The notes: generated by a model not told the origin, from the letters alone. A stretch of 64,000 bases of DNA from Rhodanobacter glycinis (GCF_900114325.1 NZ_FOSR01000013.1:30629-94628), one strand, 5' to 3'; numbered from the stretch's first letter, positions 25,279 through 34,970 are shown. Numbers and translations are program-made.

Positions 25279-26288
25279 TGGAAACGATGCCGTGGCGATC
25301 ACTGGCGGAGCAAATGGCAACCGGGCTGGCCCTGGTCGACGCGGATTTGCGCGTGCAGTGGCACAACGCCGCGCTGGCCGAATGGCTGGAGCTGGGCTTG
25401 CGCAGTGCCATCGGCGTGCCATTGGCGGGCTTGGTGGCCACGCCGGAGCTGGCGCAACAGGCGGCGCGGGCACTGGCCGAGCAGCGGCTGTTGCAAGTGC
25501 GGGGCGTGGGCTTGGGCGGGGCCACTGGCGGTACGCGCCGGCTGGACGTCACGTTGCAGCCCTTCGATGCAGACCATCTGCTGCTGGAAGTGCATGCCCT
25601 GGCCGAACTGCCGGCCGTGGCTTCGCCGTTGTCAGCGACCTTGCGCGGCTTTGCGCATGAGGTGAAAAACCCGCTGGCCGGCCTGCGTGGCGCGGCGCAA
25701 CTGCTGCAGCGGCGCCTGCACGATGACGACCTGAAAGCACTGGCGGCGATGGTGCTGGCCGAAACCGACCGGCTGACCACGCTGGCCAATCGCCTGCTGC
25801 ATCACGATGGCGCGCCACGGCTCGGCGCGGTCAATCCGCACGCCTTGCTGGAGCGCCTGGTCGAGCTGCTGCGGGCCGAGTCGCCGCCGCCGATACTGCG
25901 CCACGATTACGACCCCAGCCTGCCCGACGTGCACGGCGATGCCGATCGCCTGCAGCAGATCCTGCTGAACCTGGCGCGGAACGCGATCGAGGCCGGCGCG
26001 CGCACGCTTACCCTGCGCACCCGCGCCGAGCATGGCATCCGCGTGGGGGAGCGTGTGTTGCGCAGCGCCTTGCGCATCGACGTGATCGACGACGGCCCCG
26101 GCGTACCGGCGGAGCTGCGCGAGACCTTGTTCGAACCGCTGGTTTCCGGTCGCGCCGACGGCAGCGGGCTGGGCCTGGCGCTGTCGCGCGAGATCGCGCA
26201 TGAGCACGGCGGCGAGCTGCGTTACGCCAGCCGTCCGGGCGAGACCACGTTCTCGTTGTATTTGCCGCTGGAGCGCACGCATGGCTGA
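25278..26288 (+). CDS. glnL: Nitrogen-regulation sensor kinase NtrB (GlnL)
   Basis: 336-aa soluble histidine kinase. Residues about 12-110 form a PAS-like domain (TGLALVDADLRVQWHNAALAEWL). His127 in FAHEVKNPLAGLRGAAQLL is the phosphorylation site. The N box is ILLNLARNAIEAG, G1 is DDGPGVP and G2 GSGLGLALS. NtrB responds to nitrogen status through PII and phosphorylates or dephosphorylates NtrC. The ATG at 25278 begins METMPWRSLAEQMATGLAL; an upstream extension has no family match. It overlaps ntrC by 8 nt, so the two are translationally coupled. No glnA is adjacent. Confidence 0.92.
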   Translation: METMPWRSLAEQMATGLALVDADLRVQWHNAALAEWLELGLRSAIGVPLAGLVATPELAQQAARALAEQRLLQVRGVGLGGATGGTRRLDVTLQPFDADHLLLEVHALAELPAVASPLSATLRGFAHEVKNPLAGLRGAAQLLQRRLHDDDLKALAAMVLAETDRLTTLANRLLHHDGAPRLGAVNPHALLERLVELLRAESPPPILRHDYDPSLPDVHGDADRLQQILLNLARNAIEAGARTLTLRTRAEHGIRVGERVLRSALRIDVIDDGPGVPAELRETLFEPLVSGRADGSGLGLALSREIAHEHGGELRYASRPGETTFSLYLPLERTHG

Positions 26289-27657
26289 CGACATCTGGAT
26301 CATCGACGACGACCGCAGCGTGCGCTTCGTGCTGGCCGAGGCGCTGCGCGATGCGGGCTTGTCCGTGCGCGAATTCGGCGATGCGGCCACGGTGCGCGAA
26401 GCCTTGCGCAAGGGGCGGCCGGCGTTGCTGGTCACCGACGTGCGCATGCCCGGCGCCAGCGGGCTGGACTTGCTCGGCGAGCTGCAGGCACGCGAGATCG
26501 GCCCGGTGATCGTGATGAGCGCCTACACCGATGTCGCCACCACCGCCGCGGCATACCGTGCCGGCGCGGTGGATTACCTGGCCAAGCCGTTCGACCTCGA
26601 TCAGGCGGTGGCGTCGGTGCAGCGGGCGCTGGCCGATGCGCCGCAGGCGGATGCACCTGCTCCGGCGGTCGCGCTGCCCAGCCATGCATTGCTGGGCGAA
26701 AGCGCGGCGATGCGCGAGGTGTTTCGCCTGATCGGCCGCGTCGCCGCCAGCGATCTCAACGTGCTGGTTACCGGCGAAACCGGCACCGGCAAGGAATTGG
26801 TGGCGCGCGCGCTGCACGAGGAAAGCGCGCGCAGCAGCAAGCCGTTCGTGGCGCTCAACACCGCGGCGATTCCCTCCGAGTTGCTGGAAAGCGAACTGTT
26901 CGGTCACGAGGCCGGCGCCTTCACCGGCGCGGCGCGCCGCGTGGCCGGCCGTTTCGAGCAGGCTGAAGGCGGCACGCTGTTTCTCGACGAGATCGGTGAC
27001 ATGCCGCTGGCGCTGCAGACGCGCCTGCTGCGTGTGCTGGCCGGCGGCGAGTTCTATCGGGTGGGCGGACGCGAGCTGATCCGCTGCAATGTGCGCATCG
27101 TCGCCGCCACCCACCAGGACCTGGATGCGCGGGTGGTTTCCGGCCAGTTCCGCGCCGACCTCAAGCATCGGCTCGACGTGGTGCGTATCGCGCTGCCGGC
27201 GTTGCGCGAGCGGCGCAGCGACATCGCGGTGCTGGCGCAGCACTTCCTGGCCACCGCTGCGCAGGAATTGAAGCTGCCGCCGAAGCGTTTCTCCAAGGCT
27301 GCATTGAAAGCCGTGGCGCAGCGCGATTACCCGGGCAACGTGCGCGAGCTGGAAAATCTGTGCCGTCGCGTGGCGGTGATCGCCGCGGGCAACGAGATCC
27401 TTCCCGCCGACCTCGGCCAGGCGCCGGCCACCGCACATGGCGACTGGACCGATGCCCTGCGCGATTGGGCGAGCCGTGCGCTGGCCGACGACGAAGCCGA
27501 TATCCACTCGCGTGCCCGCGAAGCGCTGGATCGCGTCTTGCTGGAAGCCGCGCTGGCCGCGCACCAAGGGCATCGCCAGCACGCCGCCGCGGCATTGGGC
27601 GTGGGCCGCAACACGCTGACCCGCAAGCTGGGGGCTTCGCGTACGCGCAAAGGCTAG
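26281..27657 (+). CDS. glnG: Sigma-54-dependent response regulator NtrC (GlnG)
   Basis: 458-aa activator. The receiver domain (1-120) has phospho-acceptor Asp53 in [10 protein letters not shown] and Lys at AKPFD. The AAA+ domain has Walker A GETGTGKE (Lys171), the sigma-54 contact loop GAFTGA at 212-217, and Walker [10 protein letters not shown]. The C-terminal Fis-type HTH is [14 protein letters not shown]. Phosphorylated NtrC drives nitrogen-limitation genes with RpoN. It is somewhat shorter than the enterobacterial protein owing to a short linker. Co-transcribed with ntrB. Confidence 0.94.
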   Translation: MADDIWIIDDDRSVRFVLAEALRDAGLSVREFGDAATVREALRKGRPALLVTDVRMPGASGLDLLGELQAREIGPVIVMSAYTDVATTAAAYRAGAVDYLAKPFDLDQAVASVQRALADAPQADAPAPAVALPSHALLGESAAMREVFRLIGRVAASDLNVLVTGETGTGKELVARALHEESARSSKPFVALNTAAIPSELLESELFGHEAGAFTGAARRVAGRFEQAEGGTLFLDEIGDMPLALQTRLLRVLAGGEFYRVGGRELIRCNVRIVAATHQDLDARVVSGQFRADLKHRLDVVRIALPALRERRSDIAVLAQHFLATAAQELKLPPKRFSKAALKAVAQRDYPGNVRELENLCRRVAVIAAGNEILPADLGQAPATAHGDWTDALRDWASRALADDEADIHSRAREALDRVLLEAALAAHQGHRQHAAAALGVGRNTLTRKLGASRTRKG

Positions 27658-27780
27658 CACCGTAGGACGGCGTGCATGGGACGCTTCGACTTCGCTTGCT
27701 TGCGCAGGCTACGCTCAACACAACGGTGAGGTGACGTCCTCGCTGTTATGTCCATCAAGCCATCTGCAAGCGAAACCCTT

Positions 27781-28236
27781 ATGTCCGAACCCACGATCCG
27801 CCCGGCCACCCGTGATGACATCGCCCACCTGGTTGCCTGGAACGCCACGATGGCGTGGGAAACCGAGGCGAAGCGGCTCGATCCGGAGGTACTGGCGCGT
27901 GGGGTCGCCGGGGTATTCGATGAGCCGCGTCGCGGCTTCTACCTCGTCGCCGAGCGCGATGGCACGGCCGTTGGCGGCCTGCTGGTCACCTATGAATGGA
28001 GCGACTGGCGCTGTGGCGATTTCTGGTGGATCCAGAGCGTCTACGTGGAACCGACGGCCCGTCGCGGCGGCGTGTTCCGTGCGTTGCACGAGGCGGTGGT
28101 GCAGCGCGCGCGCGATGCCGGCGCGGTCGGCGTGCGGTTGTACGTCGAGACGGAAAACCTCCGCGCCCAGGCCACCTACGAAGGCCTGGGCATGCAGCGC
28201 TGCCATTACTTCATGTACGAGCAGATGTTGCGCTGA
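27781..28236 (+). CDS. GNAT-family N-acetyltransferase
   Basis: 151-aa acetyltransferase with the GNAT fold: N-terminal TIRPATRDDIAHLVAWN, core strand VEPTARRGGVFRALHEAVVQRARDAG (acetyl-CoA binding, variant of the Q/R-x-x-G motif) and C-terminal LYVETENLRAQATYEGLGM. Acceptor unknown. An in-frame ATG at 27748 would add 11 residues; 27781 matches where the domain starts. Neither has a strong ribosome-binding site. It follows ntrC by about 120 nt. Confidence 0.82.
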   Translation: MSEPTIRPATRDDIAHLVAWNATMAWETEAKRLDPEVLARGVAGVFDEPRRGFYLVAERDGTAVGGLLVTYEWSDWRCGDFWWIQSVYVEPTARRGGVFRALHEAVVQRARDAGAVGVRLYVETENLRAQATYEGLGMQRCHYFMYEQMLR

Positions 28237-28260
28237 TCCGGCGAATCCGATCATCGGTAC

Positions 28261-28344
28261 GGCTGTGGGAGCCCGCTGGCGGGCGATGCTCTTGCCGGAC
28301 TTTCGCGGGAGAAGAGCATCGCCCGCGAGCGGGCTCTTACAGCC
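28261..28344. repeat. Long hairpin repeat (type C)
   Basis: Near-perfect inverted repeat between 28261-28293 and 28312-28344, with arms including GGGCGATGCTCTT and AAGAGCATCGCCC around an 18-nt loop. It is related in layout to the type-B elements elsewhere in the window but differs in sequence. It lies between the convergent GNAT gene and the 378-aa gene, where it could end transcription from both sides. Confidence 0.75.
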
Positions 28345-28356
28345 GCGCTGCGTGGG

Positions 28357-29493
28357 TCAATGCAGGGGCGTGGCGGGTGCGCCGAGCTGGCCGGCATCGT
28401 CCAGCAGCACGCGACCCAGCGCATGCACGTCGGTGGAAATGCCGTAGCGTTCGGCCAGCAGGGTGACCAGCGGGCCCAGTGCGCTGGGTTGCAGCGGATA
28501 GCCGTGGGCCAGCGCGCGGGCGCGACCGCCGTCGCCGCGTTGGGCCACGGTCAGCGCGACTACGCCGAGGCCGGGCGCTTCATGGGCGAACAGCGCCGGG
28601 GCGTCGTAGCCGGGATCGGCATCGGCGAGGATTTCCAGCAGGTAGCCCTGGCTGGCCGGAGTGGCGTCGTTTTCCAGCTGCAGCGGAATGCGGTGCGCAT
28701 CGAGCAGGGCGACGTACTGGCGCAGTTCGAACACGAGGCCGGCAACATCGTGCGCGCGTTGCGCGGCATCGTCGGTCGTCTGTGCGGCGAGCCATTGCGT
28801 GGGTGGCTGCGCGTGCACCACGCCGTTGGCGTAGCGCAGGGCCAGGCCGCGCGCGCTGAGTGTGGATTCCTCGCCATACGGGGTGAGCAGCGCCGCTTCC
28901 AGCAGCGTCCACAACGGCGCCAGGTTCACGTGTTCGTATTGCACGCAGGTCAGCGCGATGAGGTCGTTGCGGCTGAGGTAGCGTGCGTGTTCCAGCTGCA
29001 CACCGAGTGTGCGCATCAGCCAGTCGGCGGTGCGTTGGCCGGCTTCGCCGCGGCCGACCAGTTGCACTTCCAGTTCCGCGGAAAGGTCGTCGGCCTGTGC
29101 CTCGGGCGCCAGCAGCGACAACGGCAGTACGCGCATCGGGCCGTCGGCGTAGGTGGCGTCGGGCTCCAGCGGCTGCGCGGGCATGTGGCCTTCATGGCTG
29201 CCGAACGCCACCACGTTTTCCAGATGGCCGCGCGGCACGCGGCGCGCCAGTTCGTCCAGCGTGGCCCAGACCGGGAAGCCGGGGCGCAGCAGTTCCACCG
29301 TGTCGAACAGCGCGCCGGCGAGAGCCAGGCGGGCATTGTCCACTTGCGGCACCAACGCGTGCAAATCGGCGGCAACCAGGGCCGCCAGTTCGGCGGCTTC
29401 GTCGCAGCTCAGCGTCAGCCGTGCCGGCGTCGCGCCGTGTGACAGCTCCAGCACCAGGACGGCGGGGAGGGCAATCGGCTGCGAACTTTCCAC
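28357..29493 (-). CDS. Uncharacterised 378-aa cytosolic protein
   Basis: I do not recognise this family. The protein is acidic, Ala/Leu-rich, largely helical by composition and has no signal peptide, membrane helix or nucleotide-binding motif. The start is a GTG at 29493 with GGAAAC about 9 nt upstream; the first residues are MESSQPIALPAVLVLELSHG. It is divergent from the thiolase gene at 29609. Intact length and typical codon use argue it is real. No function is proposed. Confidence 0.7.
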   Translation of the reverse strand: MESSQPIALPAVLVLELSHGATPARLTLSCDEAAELAALVAADLHALVPQVDNARLALAGALFDTVELLRPGFPVWATLDELARRVPRGHLENVVAFGSHEGHMPAQPLEPDATYADGPMRVLPLSLLAPEAQADDLSAELEVQLVGRGEAGQRTADWLMRTLGVQLEHARYLSRNDLIALTCVQYEHVNLAPLWTLLEAALLTPYGEESTLSARGLALRYANGVVHAQPPTQWLAAQTTDDAAQRAHDVAGLVFELRQYVALLDAHRIPLQLENDATPASQGYLLEILADADPGYDAPALFAHEAPGLGVVALTVAQRGDGGRARALAHGYPLQPSALGPLVTLLAERYGISTDVHALGRVLLDDAGQLGAPATPLH

Positions 29494-29608
29494 GTGAATG
29501 TTTCCGGAAACGGCAAAGCGTCGATTCTACCATTCACGGTTTTGGGCTTTCGCCATACGCCGGGGCAGGGTAGCCTTGCCTTGTCAAGCGTATCTGGATA
29601 GCAGAAGC

Positions 29609-30895
29609 ATGGAAAACACCCAAAAGCGCGTCGGTGTGATCGGCGGTATCCGCATTCCGTTCTGTCGCAACAACACCGCGTATGCCGATGTGGGCAACTT
29701 CGGCATGTCGGTGAAGGTGCTCGGCGCGCTGGTGGAGCGCTTCGGCCTGCACGGCGAGGAATTGGGCGAAGTGGCGCTGGGTGCGGTGATCAAGCATGCC
29801 TCGGACTGGAACCTGGCGCGCGAGGCGGTGCTCAGCTCCGGGCTGGCGCCGACCACGCCGGGCATCACCACGGCGCGTGCGTGCGGTACCTCGCTGGACA
29901 ACACCATCATCGTGGCCAACAAGATCGCCACCGGGCAGATCGAAGCCGGCATCGCCGCCGGTTCGGACACCACCAGCGACGTGCCGATCGTGTACAGCCC
30001 GCGCCTGCGCAAGCGCATGCTGGCGATCAATCGCGCCAAGGGCTGGCAGGACAAGCTGGCCGCCGCCACGCGCGGCTTCTCGTTCGGCGAGCTCAAGCCC
30101 TCGTTCCCGGGTGTGGCCGAGCCGCGCACCGGCATGTCGATGGGCGATCACTGCGAGAAGATGGCCAGGGAGTGGCAGATCAGCCGCGAAGCGCAGGACC
30201 TGCTGGCGCTGGGCAGCCACCACAAGCTGGCGGCCGCGTATGACGCGAACTTCTTCGAGGATTTGCTGGTGCCGTTCCGTGGCCTGAAGCGCGACGGTTT
30301 CCTGCGTCCGGATTCCACGCTGGAAAAACTGGCCTCGTTGAAACCGGCGTTCGACAAGCGCTCGGGCAAGGGCACGCTGACTGCGGGCAATTCCACGGGA
30401 TTGTCCGACGGCGCCGCCGCGGTACTGCTGGGCAGCGACGAATGGGCGGCCAAACGCGGCCTGAAGGTGCAGGCCTACTTCCGCGATGCCGAAGTGGCGG
30501 CGGTGGATTTCGTGCACGGCGAGGGCCTGCTGATGGCGCCCACCATCGCCGTGCCGCGTCTGCTCAAGCGCAACGGGCTGACCCTGCAGGACTTCGACTT
30601 CTACGAGATCCACGAGGCGTTTGCAGCGCAGGTGCTGTGCACCTTGCGTGCGTGGGAAAGCGCCGATTACTGCAAGCAGCGGCTGGGTCTGGATGCACCG
30701 CTGGGCTCGATCGATCCAGGCAAGCTCAATGTGCATGGTTCCTCGCTGGCGGTGGGTCATCCGTTCGCCGCCACCGGTGCGCGACTGGTCGCCACGCTGG
30801 CCAGGTTGCTGGAACAAAAGGGCTCGGGCCGCGGCCTGATCTCGATCTGCACCGCCGGTGGCATGGGCGTGACCGCGATCCTCGAGCGTCCCTGA
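29609..30895 (+). CDS. fadI: Acetyl-CoA C-acyltransferase (FadI-type thiolase)
   Basis: 428-aa thiolase. The acyl-accepting Cys92 is in ARACGTS, His in HEAFAAQ, His in VGHPFAATGAR and the second Cys in CTAGGMG. The arrangement and the HPFAATGAR block match FadI, the thiolase paired with FadJ, more than FadA. It cleaves 3-ketoacyl-CoA in beta-oxidation or condenses acetyl-CoA in the reverse direction. No fadJ gene is next to it; a 3-hydroxybutyrate dehydrogenase gene lies 10 kb away. Start chosen at MENTQKRVGVIGGIRIPF, where the domain begins. Confidence 0.9.
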   Translation: MENTQKRVGVIGGIRIPFCRNNTAYADVGNFGMSVKVLGALVERFGLHGEELGEVALGAVIKHASDWNLAREAVLSSGLAPTTPGITTARACGTSLDNTIIVANKIATGQIEAGIAAGSDTTSDVPIVYSPRLRKRMLAINRAKGWQDKLAAATRGFSFGELKPSFPGVAEPRTGMSMGDHCEKMAREWQISREAQDLLALGSHHKLAAAYDANFFEDLLVPFRGLKRDGFLRPDSTLEKLASLKPAFDKRSGKGTLTAGNSTGLSDGAAAVLLGSDEWAAKRGLKVQAYFRDAEVAAVDFVHGEGLLMAPTIAVPRLLKRNGLTLQDFDFYEIHEAFAAQVLCTLRAWESADYCKQRLGLDAPLGSIDPGKLNVHGSSLAVGHPFAATGARLVATLARLLEQKGSGRGLISICTAGGMGVTAILERP

Positions 30896-30911
30896 GCGAC
30901 AGTGCCGGCCA

Positions 30912-30995
30912 GGCGGGAGCGAGCGGCTTCAGCCGCGATTCGCCCTGCGCGTGCATAAATGGGCGTCATTGCGGCTGAAAGCCGCCTCTACGAGA
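30912..30995. repeat. Imperfect palindromic repeat (type D)
   Basis: GCGGCTTCAGCCGC (30923-30936) and, near the other end, GCGGCTGAAAGCCGC (30971-30985) form an 80-bp imperfect inverted repeat, with outer arms GGCGGGAG and CTCTAC. It lies between the thiolase stop and the TonB-like gene and resembles REP-like elements of gammaproteobacteria. Confidence 0.6.
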
Positions 30996-31016
30996 AGGCA
31001 GGCTGCCGCTACCGTC

Positions 31017-31553
31017 ATGTTCCGTCTGCGCACCACCACCACCTTGAGTCTGTTGGCGATGGCCATCGGCATCGGCGGTACGGCATGGCTCAGCCAGCAG
31101 ACCGCCGGCTGGGCCGGGTTGCCCGCGCATGCGGCGCGCTGGCCCACCTATCACCATGCGATAGCGCAACGGCGGCATCACTCGCATGCGCCGTGGCTGG
31201 CGGTGCATCGGACCCGGCCCGAAGCGACGACGGCGATGGACGTGCAGGCGGCGACGCCGGCACCGGTCGAACTGGTGCCGGTCAGCATGCCGACGCGCCC
31301 GGTGCCGTACGCGGCGATGCGCCATCATCTGCAAGGCCAGGTGCTGCTGCATGTGCAGGTGGACGGGCAGGGGCGCGTGACTGCCGCCAGCGTGGCCGAT
31401 TCCAGTGGCGATGCGGTGCTGGATGCGCACGCCCTGGCCACCGTGCGCGACTGGCGTTTCGCGGTGCCGACCGGTCATCCCGACGGTGCCAGCGGCGAAC
31501 TGCCGATGCACTTCACCGCAGGCGATGAACGTCAGCTCGCGCAGGTACCTTGA
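31017..31553 (+). CDS. TonB C-terminal domain protein
   Basis: 178-aa membrane-anchored protein. A single N-terminal membrane segment (about residues 8-28) is followed by a His- and Pro-containing periplasmic linker and a TonB_C domain (about 95-175: LQGQVLLHVQVDGQGRVTAASVADSSG and ALATVRDWRFAVP). TonB-family proteins pass proton-motive energy to outer-membrane receptors. There is no adjacent exbB/exbD, so it would use a partner elsewhere or serve another role. The linker is short for TonB. Convergent with the phospholipase D-like gene. Confidence 0.75.
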   Translation: MFRLRTTTTLSLLAMAIGIGGTAWLSQQTAGWAGLPAHAARWPTYHHAIAQRRHHSHAPWLAVHRTRPEATTAMDVQAATPAPVELVPVSMPTRPVPYAAMRHHLQGQVLLHVQVDGQGRVTAASVADSSGDAVLDAHALATVRDWRFAVPTGHPDGASGELPMHFTAGDERQLAQVP

Positions 31554-31595
31554 AGTCGCTTCAGCGCCGACCCGACGGGTGCGTGAAACCCTCGC

Positions 31596-33521
31596 TCAGA
31601 GGATGCCTTTCACCCCGGCACCGAACGCGGTGATCAGCCGGGTGATCACCGACTTGGGCGAGAGCGCCACGTCGGGGAAGTCGCCCACCGGCTTGTAGCA
31701 GCTGTAGAACGCCGGATCGAACGGCGACATCGGCGTGCAGCCGGGCTTGAGGTCGTAGCTGGTGGCGTAGCGGAACGGCCACAGGTCGAACAGCGGCAGT
31801 TTTTCCGAAACGTCGCCGATGAGCTGGCTGATGCCGCCGAGTACCGGCACGGTGGGCCGGCGCGCGCCGATCACCCAGGCGTTTTCCGGCTGGGTATCGC
31901 GCAGGATCGAATTGCGCAGTTCGGTGGCGAAGCGCGGATCGTAGACGATCACGCCGGCCTCGGTGTTGTAATGATCCGAGCGCGGGTCGAAGTTGTGCGA
32001 GCCGACCATCGCGAAACGATCGTCCACCACCAGCGACTTGGCGTGCAGTGCAAAGCGCCGCCCGGTGCTTTGCAGTGGGGCGGGCCGGTTGCGTCGGCCA
32101 TTGCTGCCGAACAGTCCGGGGCGACGCGCGGTGCCGGCGAAGTGCCCGCGGTCGTCTTCCGCATCCAGTTTCACGTTCTTGCCGGCCGCGCTGCCGCGAT
32201 GGGTGCCGTGGTCGGTGGGGGCGAAATCCTCGTCCCGCACGTTCGCCTGCTCGTAGGCCTCGGCGGCGCTGTCGGCATGCGGTTTCAGCTCGTGGATCTC
32301 GAAACCGAACTTGGTGAGATAGCGTTTGCGATGCTTGAACGACAGCGCATACACCGCGAAGGCATCGGTGGATGCCAGCGAATTGGTGGAGACGATGATG
32401 CGCGGTGGCGGGACGTCCTTGTGCAGGCGCTCGAAGATTTTCCGCGCGTGCTTGCTCATGACCAGGTAGGGCGTCTGCAGAATCACTTCGTGCTTGGCAT
32501 CGGCGACCATGCGCATCAGGTGCGCCGTGAATATGTGAGCGCTGCGCTTGTGCGGGTCGTCGGTTTTTGCCGGCAGATCGCTGAAATAATCCACCTTGCC
32601 GGTGCGCAGGCTGTTGTCGATCAGATGCAATTCGAGCCAGTCGGGGTCTTCCGCCTCGGCCTGCGCGCGGGCTACGCGCGCAGGCCGAGCGTAGTGCGGC
32701 GCGGGCCAGGTGGGTGCGCTGGCATCCTCGCGGATGCGCCGGTTGAGGTCGCGCAGATGGGTCAGCGCCACCGAGCGCTTGTGATGCCAGAACAGCTTGA
32801 AGCTCGCGGCCATCTCCTTCGCGGTGGGTCCGCCGACCATCACTTCGCGGTCGACGTAATCGAAATTGTCGTCCCAGTTGAAATAGCGGTCCTGGTAATT
32901 GCGCCCGCCGGTGATGCCGATGGCGTCGTCCACCAGCAGCAGCTTGTTGTGCATGCGCTGGTTGAACTTCATGAAGCAGCACATGAGGCCGGCGGCGAAT
33001 TCCAGCGGCGGCGTCTGGGCGTCATGGAAGGTGGGGTTGTACAACTTCACCTGCAGGTTGGGGCTGACCCGGGCGAGGCGATCAAGCAGACCGAGGTCGT
33101 CGAACGAGAACAGCTGGTCGGCGAGGATGCGCACGTGCACGCCGCGGCGCGCAGCCTGCACCAGCTCGTTGAGCACGAGCTGGCCGATGTCGTCCTCGTC
33201 CCAGATATAGGTTTGCACGTCGATGCTGCGGCGCGCCGCACGGATCAGGCTGATGCGTGCCACCAGCGCCGCCTGGCTGTCGTCGAGCAGGGTGACGGTG
33301 TTCACCGGGTGCTGTGGCGTCGAGTCGGCGATCGACTTGTCGGCCGCCTGCAGCAGCGGTGACGGCAGCGCGCAGTGGTCGGCCTGGCTGCAGTCGGTCT
33401 GGCGATCCGGGCTGGCCGCGACGATGGCGTTGGCCTGGCGGATATGCACGCGCGAGACCGCACAGCCCTGCAGCAGGGCCGCACACGTGACAAGGAGGAG
33501 GGCACACCAGCGCAGACGCAT
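31596..33521 (-). CDS. Phospholipase D-superfamily lipoprotein (cardiolipin synthase-like)
   Basis: 641-aa protein with lipoprotein signal MRLRWCALLLVTCAALLQGC (lipidated Cys20). There are two HKD motifs: His191/Lys193 in RMHNKLLLVDD and His493/Lys495 in LHAKSLVVDD followed by GSHNFDPRS. Two HKD motifs make one active site that cleaves or transfers phosphodiesters, as in cardiolipin synthase and PLD enzymes. The lipobox places it at the periplasmic face of a membrane. It lies last in a minus-strand series with yceI 31 nt upstream. Confidence 0.88.
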   Translation of the reverse strand: MRLRWCALLLVTCAALLQGCAVSRVHIRQANAIVAASPDRQTDCSQADHCALPSPLLQAADKSIADSTPQHPVNTVTLLDDSQAALVARISLIRAARRSIDVQTYIWDEDDIGQLVLNELVQAARRGVHVRILADQLFSFDDLGLLDRLARVSPNLQVKLYNPTFHDAQTPPLEFAAGLMCCFMKFNQRMHNKLLLVDDAIGITGGRNYQDRYFNWDDNFDYVDREVMVGGPTAKEMAASFKLFWHHKRSVALTHLRDLNRRIREDASAPTWPAPHYARPARVARAQAEAEDPDWLELHLIDNSLRTGKVDYFSDLPAKTDDPHKRSAHIFTAHLMRMVADAKHEVILQTPYLVMSKHARKIFERLHKDVPPPRIIVSTNSLASTDAFAVYALSFKHRKRYLTKFGFEIHELKPHADSAAEAYEQANVRDEDFAPTDHGTHRGSAAGKNVKLDAEDDRGHFAGTARRPGLFGSNGRRNRPAPLQSTGRRFALHAKSLVVDDRFAMVGSHNFDPRSDHYNTEAGVIVYDPRFATELRNSILRDTQPENAWVIGARRPTVPVLGGISQLIGDVSEKLPLFDLWPFRYATSYDLKPGCTPMSPFDPAFYSCYKPVGDFPDVALSPKSVITRLITAFGAGVKGIL

Positions 33522-33552
33522 CCGACGGATGATACGGGTTATCGCGGGGTGG

Positions 33553-34305
33553 TTACGGTTTTTTCGTGGCCTGCGGCGGGTTGTCGCGGGATGGCGGAGC
33601 GGTCTGCGTGGCTGGCCGCAAGCTGATCGCGAGGTTCAGCTCGACCCGGTCCGCCAGGGTGGCACGGTGCGCGATCATGCCGAAGTCGGCGCGCTGGACG
33701 GCTCCGCTCAGCGAAATCCGGCAGCGCGGCACCACTGCGTTCGTGCAGCGCATCGGGTGCAGCGTGAAGCTCATCGGGGCGGTTACTCCGCGCAGGCTCA
33801 GGCGCCCGGGCAGCGGGCCGCCCTGTTGCAGCGTGGCCAATGGCAGTGGATCGGAGACGAAGCGGATGAATGGGTAGTTGGCGGCATCGAAGAACTCCGG
33901 GGCAAGCACCCAGCGACGCATGCGCGATGAATCCATGGTCACGCTGTCCACCGCGATGTTCGCGCGCACGACCACGCTGTCGTCTCCCGGGCCCGCCAGT
34001 ACCGCACCGTCGATATGACGGAAGCGCCCGCTGATTTCGTGCAGCCACAACAGTCGCACGCCGAACACGGCTTGCGACTGGCTGCTGTCGATGCGGTAGC
34101 CGACCGGTGGCGTGGCGGCCTGTACCGGCAGCAGGGGAAGCAGCGGCAACAGCCAGGCGGCGAAGGCGCGGGGCGGGCGCTTCGCGCCGATGTGCGCGCA
34201 GCATGCGACAAGACCCGTGCGCAGCCAGCCCGTGCGGATGCTGCGGTGTACGGCTGAAACCGCGAGAACCGCCGGGCGGAAAGGTGCGGCGAACCGCACT
34301 TTCAC
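33553..34305 (-). CDS. YceI-like domain protein
   Basis: About 250 aa. The YceI lipocalin-like domain covers the region from YRIDSSQSQAVFGVRLLWLH to VELNLAISLRP, after a hydrophobic stretch (AWLLPLLPLLPVQA) that looks like a signal peptide. YceI domains bind polyisoprenoids or other hydrophobic ligands in the periplasm. The start is unclear: the frame is open to an ATG at 34398, but that would overlap sixA by 53 nt; GTG at 34305 is given here as a compromise, and a start nearer the signal peptide is possible. Confidence 0.65.
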   Translation of the reverse strand: MKVRFAAPFRPAVLAVSAVHRSIRTGWLRTGLVACCAHIGAKRPPRAFAAWLLPLLPLLPVQAATPPVGYRIDSSQSQAVFGVRLLWLHEISGRFRHIDGAVLAGPGDDSVVVRANIAVDSVTMDSSRMRRWVLAPEFFDAANYPFIRFVSDPLPLATLQQGGPLPGRLSLRGVTAPMSFTLHPMRCTNAVVPRCRISLSGAVQRADFGMIAHRATLADRVELNLAISLRPATQTAPPSRDNPPQATKKP

Positions 34306-34345
34306 CGGAAGGCGGCGCCCGGACGATGGTTTCGGCAAGCGTCGG

Positions 34346-34819
34346 TCATGGCGACCAGAACGCGCCGAGGCGGGCGCTGCCCGGTTCCAGCGCGCCATCC
34401 AGGTGCAGCACCGCCAGGCCGCCGGGGGGCATGCCGCGGAATTCGTCCGAGCGGCCTTCCACCAGCAGCGCGACCAGCCGTTCGATGCCGGGGTTGTGAC
34501 CGACCAGCATCACCGTGCCGGCATCTTCGTGCTGGTCGAGCAGGGCCAGCAGTTCGCCGGGCGTGGCGTCGTAGATCTCGGTCGCGGATTGCGCGGACGG
34601 GGCCTTGTTCAGCGCGGCCAGTGCCAGCTCGGCAGTGGCGCGGGCGCGCTCGGCGGGTGAGCAGAGCACGCGGTCGGGGCGCGTGCCGTGCTGGGCCAGC
34701 CACGCGCCGGCGGCACGGGCCTCCTGCTCGCCGTGGCCACTGAGGCGGCGGTGGGTGTCGCTGTCGCCGCTGCTGGCGGGTAGCGCTTCGGCGTGTCGAA
34801 GCAGGATCAGTTCGTGCAT
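34346..34819 (-). CDS. sixA: SixA-type phosphohistidine phosphatase
   Basis: 157-aa histidine phosphatase. The RHG motif is LLRHAEA (His9), and the second conserved His is in VGHNPGIE. The central Arg is in CSPAERARATAELAL. SixA proteins dephosphorylate phosphohistidine on Hpt domains or the nitrogen phosphotransferase protein NPr. Length matches the family (about 160 aa). It lies between an orphan parA (169 nt upstream) and yceI. Confidence 0.9.
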   Translation of the reverse strand: MHELILLRHAEALPASSGDSDTHRRLSGHGEQEARAAGAWLAQHGTRPDRVLCSPAERARATAELALAALNKAPSAQSATEIYDATPGELLALLDQHEDAGTVMLVGHNPGIERLVALLVEGRSDEFRGMPPGGLAVLHLDGALEPGSARLGAFWSP

Positions 34820-34970
34820 GGCGTGCTCCGTGGCAATGGCAATACGACAAAGTGTCGGCAACGTGCTTCCCGCACGAGGCCGATTCGGCGCGTCCGGGAC
34901 AGGCCCGGGCGTGCCTCCGACGGTTCGCCGGCTTGTGCCGTCGAGCCGCGGGCGATCCGTCCATGGATCG

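Noticed and set aside
34306..34398. ATG at 34398 as start of the YceI protein
   Set aside because: It would overlap sixA by 53 nt and place a basic, non-signal stretch before the signal-like hydrophobic segment.
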